DNA from: Massospora cicadina
Taxonomy: Eukaryota > Entomophthoromycota > Entomophthoromycetes > Entomophthorales > Entomophthoraceae
DNA length: 64,000 nt
Direction: 5' to 3'
Assembly: GCA_022478985.1 (NCBI GenBank)
Contig: JAKSZP010000001.1
Span: 62,001-126,000, forward strand
Shown: positions 12,392-22,308 of the stretch, one piece after another
How the letters are laid out: every line of letters begins with the position of its first letter
Position numbering within the stretch: position 1 is the first letter of the stretch
Position numbers and translations under genes: made by a program
The notes under the pieces: generated by a model
Told to the model about the DNA's origin: nothing
Seen by the model: the letters and a program-made list of their open reading frames with translations, nothing else
The model's database searches: none

Positions 12392-12839
12392 TGTTGGAAT
12401 TTTTACCCAAATCAGAGATTTGGATGAGTTGGACAAAGGGATTTGAACCTGACCCATCAAAATAGCTGAACCATTATCAGAGATAATCCCCATGGAAATT
12501 TCAGCCCTAAAATTGGGGGTCAAACCCAAAATATGCGGAGAAAAATTCCATTTGGGAATGGGAAATAGATCATGTCTTAGTATGCATAAAGTTGATCAAG
12601 ACACTTGACTGATTTACCTTATATTGAGCAATCTGAGCTAATAAACTTGACTCTCTCTTTTAGCCTTTTTAAGTAAAAATAGGTCAACATATTTTAGAAA
12701 CACCTCTCTAGACAAATTATCTGGAATAAAGACTTTTTGACCAAGAAAAGCAGAAAATTATAATCCATCACCCAGGAGATTTGAGTCCCCTGGCTTTAGT
12801 TATAAAAGTGACAAGAGGTCTAAACCCTTGGTCCCAACA
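12392..12839 (+). repeat. 5' LTR of element J
   Basis: It starts TGTTGGAATTTTTACCC and ends TTGGTCCCAACA, a short near-inverted terminal TGTTGG/CCAACA. It is collinear with 15266-15706, sharing for example CCCAAATC.GAGATTTGGA and TAATAAACTTGA.TCTCT.TTTTAGC.TTTTTAGTAAAAATAGG. It is unrelated by eye to the LTRs of B, C, E and H. Confidence 0.85.
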
Positions 12840-12843
12840 AAAC

Positions 12844-12861
12844 TGGTGCTCTCTGCCAGGT
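12844..12861 (+). promoter_or_regulatory. Primer-binding-like site of element J
   Basis: TGGTGCTCTCTGCCAGGT follows the LTR after four bases. The first eight bases TGGTGCTC are shared with elements A, C and H, while the rest differs, suggesting a related but different tRNA or drift. Confidence 0.6.
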
Positions 12862-12966
12862 ACACCACAAGTTCACGGTGTAAATTTATATAATAAAAAT
12901 AAAATAAACAATGTACAATACCAAATTGGCGTTAGATTTTTTTTGGATCAATAACGCCTTAACTTT

Positions 12967-13700
12967 GTGGCAAAATTACCCGCTGTGATAGGTGGGATGG
13001 AACAACGAATCCTTACCATTGAGCAACGTCAACTTGAACTTTATGATGTAACTACTGAGCTAAATAGAGAAATTCAGCAATTAGCCCCACTCATTGCCAC
13101 TAAATCAGCCATTTGTGCTGCCCATGAGCAGTTAGATTCAATAATTGAAGATATCAACGACTTACAAAGTCAGATGGATGCTCTCCACCCTCAAATATCT
13201 CCCAGCAATAGCAGTTTCTCTTTGAGTGAAACTGCACCACCAGTGCCCATTTATGTAGTTTACCATTAACCCCCAATGACACGTTCAAGCCATCATTCAA
13301 AGAGAAACACGTCCCAGGTGAAGGGAGCATTTTCTCTTTCCTATTTTGTTATGAAAGTGCCATGGAGGAAGCTACTGACACCCAATGGATCAGACACCTA
13401 ACCAACTATCTTAGTCATGTAGCTTAAGACAATATGGTCCCCCATCTAATTCATTGCCAGACTTGGGATAATGCCAAGGCTTCCTTGCTTTGGGAATCTG
13501 GGATCGACTTAACTTCATCTAACCAAAAGCAATCTTTTATGGGCCTAATTATTAGTTGGGGAAGAACTGTTACTGAGTTTTCTCACCATTTTTACCTTGA
13601 GGCTCGAACGTTGGTTGCCAGAAAATGTCTTACTTTAGATGACGCTATCACTGCTTTGTTTTCATCGTTTAAAAATACCCTAAAATCTATTTTATCTTAG
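12967..13700 (+). pseudogene. gag of element J
   Basis: A 100-codon frame at 12967-13269 is predicted coiled coil by its heptad-like Leu/Ile pattern (residues about 10-75). After a frame change the region encoding PSFKEK..PGEGSI.SFLF and YESAMEEATD aligns with the gag core of B (PFKDK.TPGEGSI.SFL, YEAAMEGATD). An 88-codon frame at 13434-13700 continues the core with a helix-rich stretch ending in LDDAITALFSSFKNTL. No zinc knuckle is seen downstream. Gag would form the virus-like particle. Confidence 0.75.
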
Positions 13701-14315
13701 AGCGGTGAAGTCTAACTGGACGTCTCTTCTCCATAAAGAAGCCATTTTAGAGATTCCAGCTAATCAAATTAAATCCACTGGGCTATTTCACTTTAATAGT
13801 ACAAAGCCTTGGCCCCAAGTGTTAGCATTTACACCTCAAGTCGCCTACCCCTGAATTAACCTGCATTTTTGCAAGAGAAACATCCATATGGTAGACACTT
13901 GTTGCATCTTTTTACATAGGTCGGCAAAAGGCCAGTCATTATAGGGTAGGAGGCTCCCTATGCTGATGACAATCAAGTGCCTCAAGCCCTTTAATTTGCT
14001 CTAATCCTAAACCAAGCGCCTCAGGATGCTTTGTGTTAGCGGCGCCTGCAGAAGTCAACGTACCCCCTTTATTCAAGGAAATAAAGATCTTCAGTTTTCC
14101 TAGTTTTATGTTGGTCAGTTACCCTATTAACTTTTGGAGGTCAGTTCTCTATGGAAATCCAAGCGCTGGAAGACAAAACCGTTCAAAAGCATAGAACAGC
14201 CCCAAGCCTGGCTGTGGCAAAATCCTCCATTTTCTTCACTACAAATCCCCTACAAAAGTTTACTATCTATTAATTCTCCATTTGGCTATTTGGTAATTTG
14301 AGTAGAGTAAATGTT

Positions 14316-14560
14316 CATAAGGTTAAAGTCTTGGCGATAATTAACACCAGTTCCCTAATTAATGCTATTTCTCCCAACTTATCCAAATGATAAAAATGGC
14401 TGCAGAATTGATTTACAAAGCTGAATATGGGACGGCTGGTGATTGGATGACTAAAGCAATTGGGGTATATTTCACCTTACCTCTCCAAGTTGTAAAGCTG
14501 TTAATTATGGTCTCTGCCATTGCATTAGAAAATGAAAATTACGTGTTGCTTAGTGAGGTC
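14316..14560 (+). pseudogene. Aspartic protease remnant of element J
   Basis: The plus strand reads VKVLAIINTSSLINAIS where B has VRILAVLDTGAPVNVVS, so the catalytic DTG has become NTS. An EYGTAG block and an LP..V.KLL...AIAL.N.NY stretch follow, collinear with the B protease. It cannot be active. Confidence 0.7.
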
Positions 14561-14763
14561 AACTGATGCAAGGGTTCAATTGCATCATCAACCACAAAGA
14601 AAGTACATTTCACTATTGAGTATAGGATCCTGGTGATATTTGAACTCCCAGTCAAGAGTAAAGGAGCCCCAAAAAATGAACCTGCCTCCTAAAATATCCT
14701 CTCTCTATTTGTAAAGTTAAATATCAAGTCTAAGGAGAAAGAACTAAGTTATCCCCTGAGGCT

Positions 14764-15250
14764 GTGGACGCTGAATATGGGATCCCTATATATGCCCCTC
14801 AACCTATTAAAATACCCTCTGGCTCAAAAGTGATTGTGGATACAGGAATCAAGAATTTCACCCTTACTAATCAACTTTTGGAGCAAAGCGAAAACCCAAA
14901 CCCTTCAATCAAAAAAGCATTGACCTGCCCAGGGACCTTTAATCTTACCTATGGAAAAGCTATCTCTATATTATTAGGGAATCTAATAAACAAAACACTA
15001 CAAGTCCCTTGGCATGGCCCTCTTGCTTATGTAAAATTATTCTTGCACACCTTCCAAGCAGGCGACCTAGTCCTTTTCTACCACCATCAGCTGGGAGGTC
15101 TTGATAAAAAATAGGGCACTAACTGGTCAGGGCCCTACAGAGCCATTTATAAGCGGGGCAAAGAACACTCAAATGTAGAGGTCATTCAGGGTTCTGTGGT
15201 AAATTGTGCACATAGTCATTTTATTCGTCCTTTTTCCCTCTATGCCAAAA
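14764..15250 (+). pseudogene. dUTPase-like N-terminal part fused to pol C-terminal tail (element J)
   Basis: The 116-codon frame starts with YGIPIYAPQPIKIPSGSKVI and VDTGI, which resembles the N-terminal strand and P.G...V.TG signature of trimeric dUTPases. It then reads ISILLGNLINKT, matching B (INLLLGNLTNKD). At about codon 80 it switches to FQAGDLVLFYHHQ and WSGPYRAIYKRGKEH, the GPY/F tail of integrase seen in B. The deletion junction that removed RT, RNase H and integrase therefore lies near 15.0 kb, inside an open frame. A polypurine stretch (AGAGGGGAACG) precedes the 3' LTR. Confidence 0.7.
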
Positions 15251-15265
15251 CCTAGAGGGGAACGT

Positions 15266-15706
15266 TGTCAGGATTCCTACCCAAATCGGAGATTTGGACA
15301 GGTTGGAAGATGGGATATCAACCCAAACCGTCCAAATATCTGAAACCATTAATGAGGATAGCCCCCAACGAAATTACAGCCCTAAAATCGAGGTTCAAAC
15401 CTGATCTATGCGGTAAATGAATCCCAATTGGGAATGAGAAATAGATTTTATCCTATTATGCAAGGATATTGAATGAGACACTTTCCTGATTTCCCTTATA
15501 TTGTTCAATCTAGACTAATAAACTTGATTCTCTATTTTAGCTTTTTTAGTAAAAATAGGGTAACATATTTTGGAATTACTTCATCCAGAAAAAGTATCTA
15601 GAGAAAAGATTTTTACACCAAGAAAAGCAAAAAGGTATAATCCAACATTCAGGAGCCTTGGGTCCCCTGGCTTTAAATTAAAAAGGGACAAGAGGTCTAA
15701 ACCCCT
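15266..15706 (+). repeat. 3' LTR of element J, 3' end lost
   Basis: It starts TGTCAGGATTCCTACCC, and the alignment with the 5' LTR holds up to TCTAAACCCC. The terminal TTGGTCCCAACA is missing and element A's RT resumes within a few bases. This is a small deletion across the LTR-host junction. Confidence 0.8.
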
Positions 15707-16290
15707 AATTCTGGAAGTTGTTATGGTGCATTTCTCCTGTTCTGCCACCTGTAACTTGATCTGCCAGTACCCTAATATCAAGTCCATTGCAACAAAAATA
15801 ATTAGCACCTCTCAGACAATAATAAGCGTCATCAATCTGTGTAAGAGGATATGAATCTTTCTACATGATTCTATTAAATTTCTGGTAGTTAATAAATATC
15901 CGGTTGGTGCCATCTTTCTTATTAAAAACTAGCATCAGAGACGCCCAGGGACTCTTTGACGGCTTTTTAAAATCCCATATTTAATCAATTTATCTACCTC
16001 AACAGATACAATTTCCTCCACAGCTTTTGAGCAACTAATAGGCTGTGACCATATGTGAGGGTGATATCTCATATCACCTGTTGCACAATTCCACGCGCAC
16101 ATCCAAAATAGTGGTCATTAGATGCAAAAATTATTCAGTATCTCTCAAACAGAGCCATCACCCTATTTTTCTGTTCCTCAGACAGCCAGTCAGAGCCTCA
16201 CGCGGAACCACTGTCAATACACTGAATAAGGTTTTTACAAGTAGGCTGAGGTCAACCAAGGACCAAAGTTGTGTCTCCGGTGAACTTTAT
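15707..16290 (-). pseudogene. Reverse transcriptase of element A, 5' part
   Basis: On the minus strand the fingers and palm are readable: SPWASLMLVFNKKDG near 15.95 kb, KDSYPLTQIDDA, then MDLILGYWQI and AEQEKCTITTSRI up to the J insertion. These are canonical Ty3/gypsy RT motifs. Several stops interrupt the frame, and MDLILGYWQ carries the first catalytic Asp. Confidence 0.82.
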
Positions 16291-16299
16291 CAATAAGAG

Positions 16300-16640
16300 T
16301 CTGATGTAAATAAGCCACCACTTGGTGCCTTTGAACCGTCATAGACTCTTTTTTTAGTACTAGATGTCATAGACTCTTTTTGTAGGTTCACTATCAATAA
16401 CTTCAATTTCCTCATGCCCTGGTAACAGTTGTCCTGGAGCCACATGGGGTTTGAGCAGCGATTGCTGGTAGGGCCCCATAATTTTCCAATATATCCCTTC
16501 AGGGATGTCTATTTCAAGCTTTAACCCTATATGACCTGGTACCCAGAAGGTATACTTATAGCATTTGCAGCCTGTAGCGGAATACCGTTGTACTTGTAAT
16601 TCTGGTTAGGCAGAGCTCTGGTCCTCTGCTTCATCTGCCA
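16300..16640 (-). pseudogene. dUTPase-like domain of element A
   Basis: The minus strand reads YNGIPLQAANAISIPSGYQVI, then after a frame change GLKLEIDIPEGIYWKIMGP, YQQSLLKPHVAPGQLLPG and HEEIEV, and later HQVVAYLH. The order matches trimeric dUTPases: a P.G...V.TG strand, the IP.G.YG(R)I block before motif II, the motif III region and the GdRiAQL-like motif IV. The Ser of motif II and the Asp of motif III are not conserved, so catalysis is doubtful. The domain lies between protease and RT, as in C, E and H. Confidence 0.6.
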
Positions 16641-16699
16641 ATATTGAACAGGAATTATTACATTGCTATATGCGATATTAATTTGACTAAGTGAATTGG

Positions 16700-17080
16700 G
16701 TCCTTTGGGACTCCGCTGGAGGTAAATAAATGGAGGCCGTTGTCCAGGACATTAAATGTTTCTTCCTCCAGATTGACCACCACTCTAAATCAATGCATGA
16801 TCAGGGCCCCAATCAACATGTTGTAATTATTATTAGGCAGGACCACTGCCAGGGTGGAGTCACCAACCAAACTGAACCCCAAAGGCAACGTGCTGTTAAC
16901 GCCCTCTGGCACAGTGCTCTGTGCTCCCACAGTCCCATACACTACTCAATGTTCCACACCAGGCTTCAGCAGAAACTTAGCCACAATCTCGGTGGATATT
17001 ATATTGACTGGATTTCTAGTTTCTATAGATTGCTCAGATTTTTGTATTATACAAAAATATCACAGTATGTACACTTTAAA
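16700..17080 (-). pseudogene. Aspartic protease of element A
   Basis: The minus-strand sequence is nearly collinear with C at 52.5-52.83 kb, where the catalytic block IIDTG is readable. Here the sequence after that block, with GVNSTLPLGFSLVGDSTLAV and the NNNYNMLIGA flap end, is preserved in nucleotide alignment. The DTG block itself falls in a damaged stretch near 17.05 kb. Confidence 0.6.
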
Positions 17081-18627
17081 TAAGAAGAACAATTGATGTT
17101 TATTAAATGAACATCCAAGTGCTTTTTGTTATCAAGAAAAATGATACTGGCGCTGACATGAGGATACTCATGAGCAATATTTTCTACTGAAATAGCAACG
17201 TCACACCATCTAGAGTGGTGACATCCGTTGATGATCTGACTTCGCCTGTGCCATTTCACTTAAGGATTTTCCAGGCGTACAGTTTTTGCACATCTCAGTG
17301 AAGCTCCAAGTCTTTATTATTCTGGTCTCACTCTCAGGTTGGGGCTGAGACATTGTGGAGGGTTCATCGATATAATAAATTATTGGGGCGGGTACCAGGA
17401 CCAACACAAAATGACTCATTGGAATCATCTAGGACAAACAATTTACGTTAGAAAAGGTAGAGCGTCCCATCTTTACTCCACTCAAGCTTTTCCCTGTTCA
17501 TTCAATTTACCAGAGCAGCTATCTTCATAATAGTCTCTTTGGCTGAATGAGAAACAAGAATTTATAAACGGCTCTCGTCTCTGTATCCCACCAGAAGGTT
17601 TATGTCAAAGTTAAATGATGGATTGTAATTTTGGCCAAAGACGAGCCAGTTGAGTATAAGGAGGACGGAAAGGATCCACCAAAGTGTTAAGTGGACGAGT
17701 ATTACCCAACGGATTATAAATTAGTCATTGTTGTGAAATTTCCAAATGTGGATTTGGTAGTGGTTGTAGGGGCTTTTTGTTCCATGTTGGGAGCACTAAA
17801 AGTGTAAGTAGACGGTGTAAATATATGATAATTTGCAATAGCTCCACATCTTGAAGAATGAGGCCATAGCATTATACAGCTCCCATTATGGCTTGACAGC
17901 GATTGACTTCATGATGCCCACATCTTCAATGATTAAAATATTTGCTTTCATTAATATGTGGGCCTCAGCTGTGAACTGCTCTTTGAACTCCACCAAGGGC
18001 TCGTTTCTTTTGAAATTTTAATATTAGAAAGTCTGTCTTGCGCTGCGCCATCTTCGCCATACCCCCAAACAGGCAGAGCATAGACTCCTTTACCTCTTGA
18101 TATGTTACGGTACTACTCTTAAGGTAAAATGTGACCTGGTCAGTGCTCTCAAGATTCAGAGTGGATAACAACAGTTTAGCCTTATGCCGGTCTGATGTCC
18201 TTCCATGAAATTCAAACCGTTTAAAGTTCTGTGCATGTTCCCATCTAAACTAAAAGATGACAACTTCTCAATCTGTACAAACTCTCTCTGCTTCATGCTT
18301 CTGGCTTGGGGAGCAGGCAGGTAAGGTTCTTATTGACCAAGGGGTACATCCCCTTGTGGGCCGTAATAGGGTTGCATGGCTAGTTGCAAATCTGCCATAG
18401 GCGACTGGGAAAAGGTTGGATCACTGGGATGGATTGCAGTGACAGCCATGGGGTACTCACTGGAAAAACTGTAATATCCATTCTCATAATCGCCGCTACC
18501 TGCACCCCTAATCCTTCACCAGTCTATTCAGCTAAAAGTTCGTCCACAATCTGTTCAACCTTGACTGAATTTCAGTGGCACCACACATCTCTCACCCCCT
18601 GAGGAGCTCCTCAATTCTTTCTTTAAT
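17081..18627 (-). pseudogene. gag core and C-terminal part of element A
   Basis: The frame at 17965-18171 (minus) reads LLSTLNLESTDQVTFYLKSS, followed by VTYQEVKESM. It matches C (ADQVTCYLKI, YQEVKETV) and H (ANQVTCYLPN). Upstream the same strand carries the SLDGNMH core motif near 18.22 kb. Downstream to 17.08 kb the sequence is collinear with C 52059-52480. No intact CCHC knuckle is visible. Confidence 0.72.
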
Positions 18628-19372
18628 TGTAACAATTGACGATCATTATATAGGTCTCATAAGGTGGGGATTATGAGATTCGTGTGCACTGATGGTTGCA
18701 ATTCTGTTATTCTGAGTAGGATTTTCCCATTCAGGTCAATAATAAAATAAAATTAAATAAATTATTAATTTGATTGCTTGTTCGTTCTGAGGTTCCCCTC
18801 CAATTCTCCATTGAGTTGCCTGGATGCTATCAATTCTGGAGGCTTTTGCGCCCCTCATTACCTACAATTCATTTAGCCTTTTTAGGAAGTATTTCTAAGC
18901 AAGGTCAGCCCTGTTGGACCTCACTTTGGAATTCTATTTCAACACTGAGTTTGCTTCCTAATAAAGGCTGCATTTGCTATACTTGTTTACATGATTTATT
19001 TATTATTTTATTTAAGCAAGGTTGGGGGTGCGGATGGCAGTGCAATAAGGAGGAGGGGAAAGGGGTGGACGCGCCAGGATCCTATTAAGAGTGGCCTTGC
19101 TCTGGTGAGAGGGGAGGAGCCAGAGTGTCCTGAGGTGACAAAGGCCAGTTGGCCGCACCTTGGCCTGGTGACCCCAAAGTGACAGAGGCCGTAGGAGATG
19201 CACCTTAGCCCAGAGGCCTGAGGTGACAGAGGCCGGTTGGCTGCACCTTGTCCCAGTGTTCCTGGCAATGACGTCCATTAGGACAGGACCATCCAGAGTT
19301 GGTATGGCCATATATGGGGGTGGATGTTTAGGGCCAGTGGCGTGCTGGGCCTTGGGAGCCCTGTCCATTACA
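18628..19372 (+). repeat. Solo LTR of the G family, inserted in gag of element A
   Basis: This 745-bp copy starts TGTAACAATTG and ends CCATTACA. Flanks TTAAT and GTAAT match at four of five positions. The gag reading of A continues on both sides. It carries three rather than two units of the GTGACAGAGGCC...GCACCTT repeat. A solo LTR normally results from recombination between two LTRs with loss of the interior. Confidence 0.82.
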
Positions 19373-20820
19373 GTAATTCTCAGTGGAAGTCTCTGTATTA
19401 AAATTATGCTTCATTTCATGAAGCTGTGTAAGTACATCCTCCAACGTTTCCTGCATTCTCATGTTCTGCCATCAAGTTTTGTGAGCCTTTCAGTTTTCTT
19501 CATCCACTTGACTGTTTAAAGTGACTCATTCCTGCAACATCTCCTCATTAGACTGTCAAAGGTTTTCCAATTGCACTTGCATATCAGCATAATCCGCCAT
19601 CTTAAAGAATGGAATAGTAACAGCACAGCCTTGAGCCGCTTGGCTAGAACTCTCCAGCTGGTTGAGACGTCCTAGCAATTGGCCATATTATGAGGGGTAT
19701 CAAGAAAGATCTGGTTGAGTGGTCGGCATCCTGTTGGCTACTATACTCAGCTTGAAGTTTCTAAATTTGATCTCCACTGAGTCAGCGTGCTCAGTCACCC
19801 GCCGCTCTAACAAAGTAACCCGGTCACTTATCTGAGCCACCAAAGTGGTAATATATTCCACCCATTCAGGAATTTCCACCATGAACTGTTCTGTTTTACT
19901 GCCCAGCGTCATAACATCCTGTATCCATTCACCCAAAAGACCATGCGGTCTAATAAATTTTCCTATTAATTGGGTTGAAAAATGGTTCAAGCAAAGAACT
20001 AATTGACCCCAGCAATTTTAAACGTCTACAACACGACTGTCCACTAGAACTAGTTCCCCTGTAATTCTGAGAAAAAGTGGTGCTCAAGACGTTCAAGAAA
20101 GAGGCGATTGTCATTTTTTTGCACTTTTTGGAAGCTCATGATATCGCTGATTTCGATATTATGCTGGTCCAACGCACGTAGAAGTTGGTGGATCAAAGTT
20201 GAACATACACAATCAAGTATTCCTCAACCCCATGGAAGCTGAGATGGCAATACAACCCCATTATGGTAGCACTAAGGTGAGACATATAAAAAGCGTATCA
20301 TGCTTCTTGGTCACATTGGTTATAAAATAGGATTAGGGCATGGTTGCCAACATCTTCTTTATATAGGTGGTAACCCCTCAAAAGCCATTTCATAACGCCT
20401 CACAGTTGCTGTGGAGTTACATTAGTGGATCTTCCCAGTTGAGCTGACTCTAACGTGGGCAAGCTGATAGCTGCAAGTCCATCCTGGGACCCTCATCTCC
20501 TGGTTCTGTCAATGTAAACAGTGCCAGTTCCTCATTGGATAGTTCTCTTAAGTTTTCAGCCAATGGTGCAAGCTAAAATAACTTAACAATGAAATTGAGG
20601 ATATAAACTCGGTATTCAAATGAAACTCCTGCTTGTAATCAGGAAGTAGATTCTCCAATAATCCTCAGTAATAGCCAAGTAACTCTGGTACACTCACCAT
20701 TATTAAGTCTACTGGCATCAACAAATACAAGACCTTCTGTCTTCATACAAAATCAGGAAATTATTCCTCTATAACTGGGACTACTTCTCCAGCAGGCAAA
20801 TATGTACTTCTCTTCAGGAA
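19373..20820 (-). pseudogene. gag N-terminal coiled-coil region of element A
   Basis: A 96-codon minus-strand frame at 19700-19990 contains LGEWIQDVMTLGSKTEQFMVE and a heptad-like stretch ending TEHADSVEIKFRNF. It matches C at 43.79-43.97 kb (LGE.LWDVTTLGSNTKRIMVE, TDHADAVPNEFRQL). Nucleotide collinearity with C extends to 20.55 kb, where both read SNEE(L/P)AL....EPG. From 20.55 to 20.82 kb A has gag-like sequence absent from C. The protein would be the long helical N-terminal part of Gag. Confidence 0.7.
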
Positions 20821-21703
20821 AAATAAACACACACAACTATTTAATATAGATGTAACGGCAACAGATATGAATATCCAACAGATGATAGATGGCTAATAAT
20901 TAATAAACTAGGCGACAGTAGTTATTAATGATCAATAAAATAGTAAATGATGATTAATTGATGTTTATTAATTGGCCAGGCGCTGGTATTATATACCTCT
21001 CAGGCATCTCCTGGCCAAACTCATCTATTAGATGAGTTCATTCATATTATGCCAATCCTCTGCTGGTCATGCAAATAGTATGAAAATCCTCATGTCAATT
21101 TGGCCCATAAATTGACTAAAAATAACAACTGTTTCATCCTGATTGAAGGCAATTTTACTCTCATAATCAGGACAACTTTGGGTTTTGAACTCAACATCAA
21201 AATCTTTCCGATTAGAGCTACATCATAACTCAACGTCTAACAATAAATGGAGAATAAAACATATATGATCATAAAAGATGACGCACCCCAATTCAGGACA
21301 TTGGCAGACCTCTCAATAGCACTAAATATGCCCATAATTGGGACGTCTATGTTTAAGTGCTTAATTATCAATTTCATTAATTGAAACCAACTTCCACCTT
21401 AATGCATTAAGATTAGTGCACTTATTTAGAAGGTGCAATTTAGTTAATGCTGTGGGACCACCTTGCACCCAAGTGGGCCCATAATCAGCCATAATATAAT
21501 TATATCATAGTTATTATTAGCTATGATAATTGGGACAATTAAAGTCCAATTGAGGTGATTTTGGAATGAATTTAGGTTGCAGATAAATTGGGAAAGATCA
21601 AAGGATCCATCAATGGGATTAATCTATTAGCATTGATGGTTTTCTTAAAGGGTTTATTTTTGAGTCAACCATCAAAATCTAACAAGTTCCATCGCCTCAC
21701 TGG
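20821..21703 (-). repeat. Probable solo LTR in the leader/gag of element A, boundaries approximate
   Basis: Collinearity of A with C breaks at 21703 (plus CTAACA, minus TGTTAGATTTTGATGG) and resumes by 20.8 kb at the latest. The intervening ~880 bp has no coding similarity and, on the minus strand, a TATA-like GGTATATAATACC near 20990. The TGTTAG start and TATA resemble Copia-type LTRs. No convincing target duplication or left terminus was found, so this call is tentative. Confidence 0.4.
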
Positions 21704-21796
21704 AGTATCTATCATGGAACCCTACTAGGTTTTATCATGAGTAGTGGGGCTCTTCATGATACATTAGTTGCTATCATGCTACAATTGACCAGTGGC

Positions 21797-21815
21797 CCCT
21801 TGTAGTGAGAATCAC
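21797..21815 (-). promoter_or_regulatory. Primer-binding-like site of element A
   Basis: On the minus strand TGATTCTCACTACAAGGGG follows the 5' LTR after one base. It matches TGGTTCTCACTACAGGGGG of B at 17 of 19 positions and is followed by the same GCCACTGGTCAA as in C. Confidence 0.7.
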
Positions 21816-22308
21816 TGTTAACTTTTGGTGATATTGGTCAAATCTTCTGAGCTGGTCTCACAGATTTAAAACCACTGAGCAACAGATGAATGATATGAGG
21901 ATTGTTGATCCTTGATAAAAACAATAAAGTAATAAAATAAGAAACTATCACTCCAATGATACAAAATTATTTGATATGTAAAGTAACGGAAAACTTCCAC
22001 TAATTTTTTCCTTCGCTCTTTTCTTCTAAAAGACCACCCCTTCCCATTCTCTTGCTCAGTTCTTAATCCTCAGTATTTTTGTCAGTTTTAACCCTTCAGC
22101 ATGGTAACTCTTTATTTACTATAATTTAGGGGTATTGTCTCTTCATTGAGGCTCTGGCGGAATTCAATCTGTTTTCTAAACTGTTACTGCCTCCAATGAC
22201 TCGCCTTGAGTCTCCATAACTCACTATACAAATCTCAAAGCTCACTTTGACACTTGAAATACAATCCACAAACATGGTTTATTGTCAAGTCATATCAATT
22301 TCTCAACA
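21816..22308 (-). repeat. 5' LTR of element A
   Basis: On the plus strand it begins TGTTAACTTTTGGTG and ends TTTCTCAACA at 22308. It is the same length (493 bp) as the 3' LTR. The end is followed at once by pol of element I, and on the inner side by the primer-binding site. Confidence 0.85.

Larger units (their letters stand above)
12392..15706 (+). mobile_element. Element J: internally deleted, non-autonomous LTR element
   Basis: Direct repeats at 12392-12839 and 15266-about 15706 flank 2426 bp of internal DNA with a primer-binding site, a B-like gag, a protease remnant, a dUTPase-like N-terminal half, and then only the C-terminal tail of pol. RT, RNase H and integrase core are absent. It is inserted in the RT of element A in opposite orientation. 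Left flank GTGAT should be repeated on the right, but the last ~13 bp of the 3' LTR and part of the duplication are missing, and the reading of A resumes at ATTCTGGAAG. The proteins match element B, while the LTRs do not. Confidence 0.85.
9735..22308 (-). mobile_element. Element A: Ty3/gypsy retrotransposon with three nested insertions
   Basis: Two collinear 493-bp LTRs bound the element. On the minus strand it runs LTR, primer-binding site, coiled-coil gag, protease, dUTPase-like segment, RT, RNase H, integrase, polypurine tract, LTR. It is expanded by element J in RT, a solo G LTR in gag, and a probable solo LTR in the gag N-terminal part, so the original size was about 7.6 kb. The flanks CATGG and ATTGG match at only three of five positions, so the target duplication is weak. 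Its sequence is close to element C, with which it shares LTR, leader, gag and pol. It interrupts element I. Confidence 0.88.
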
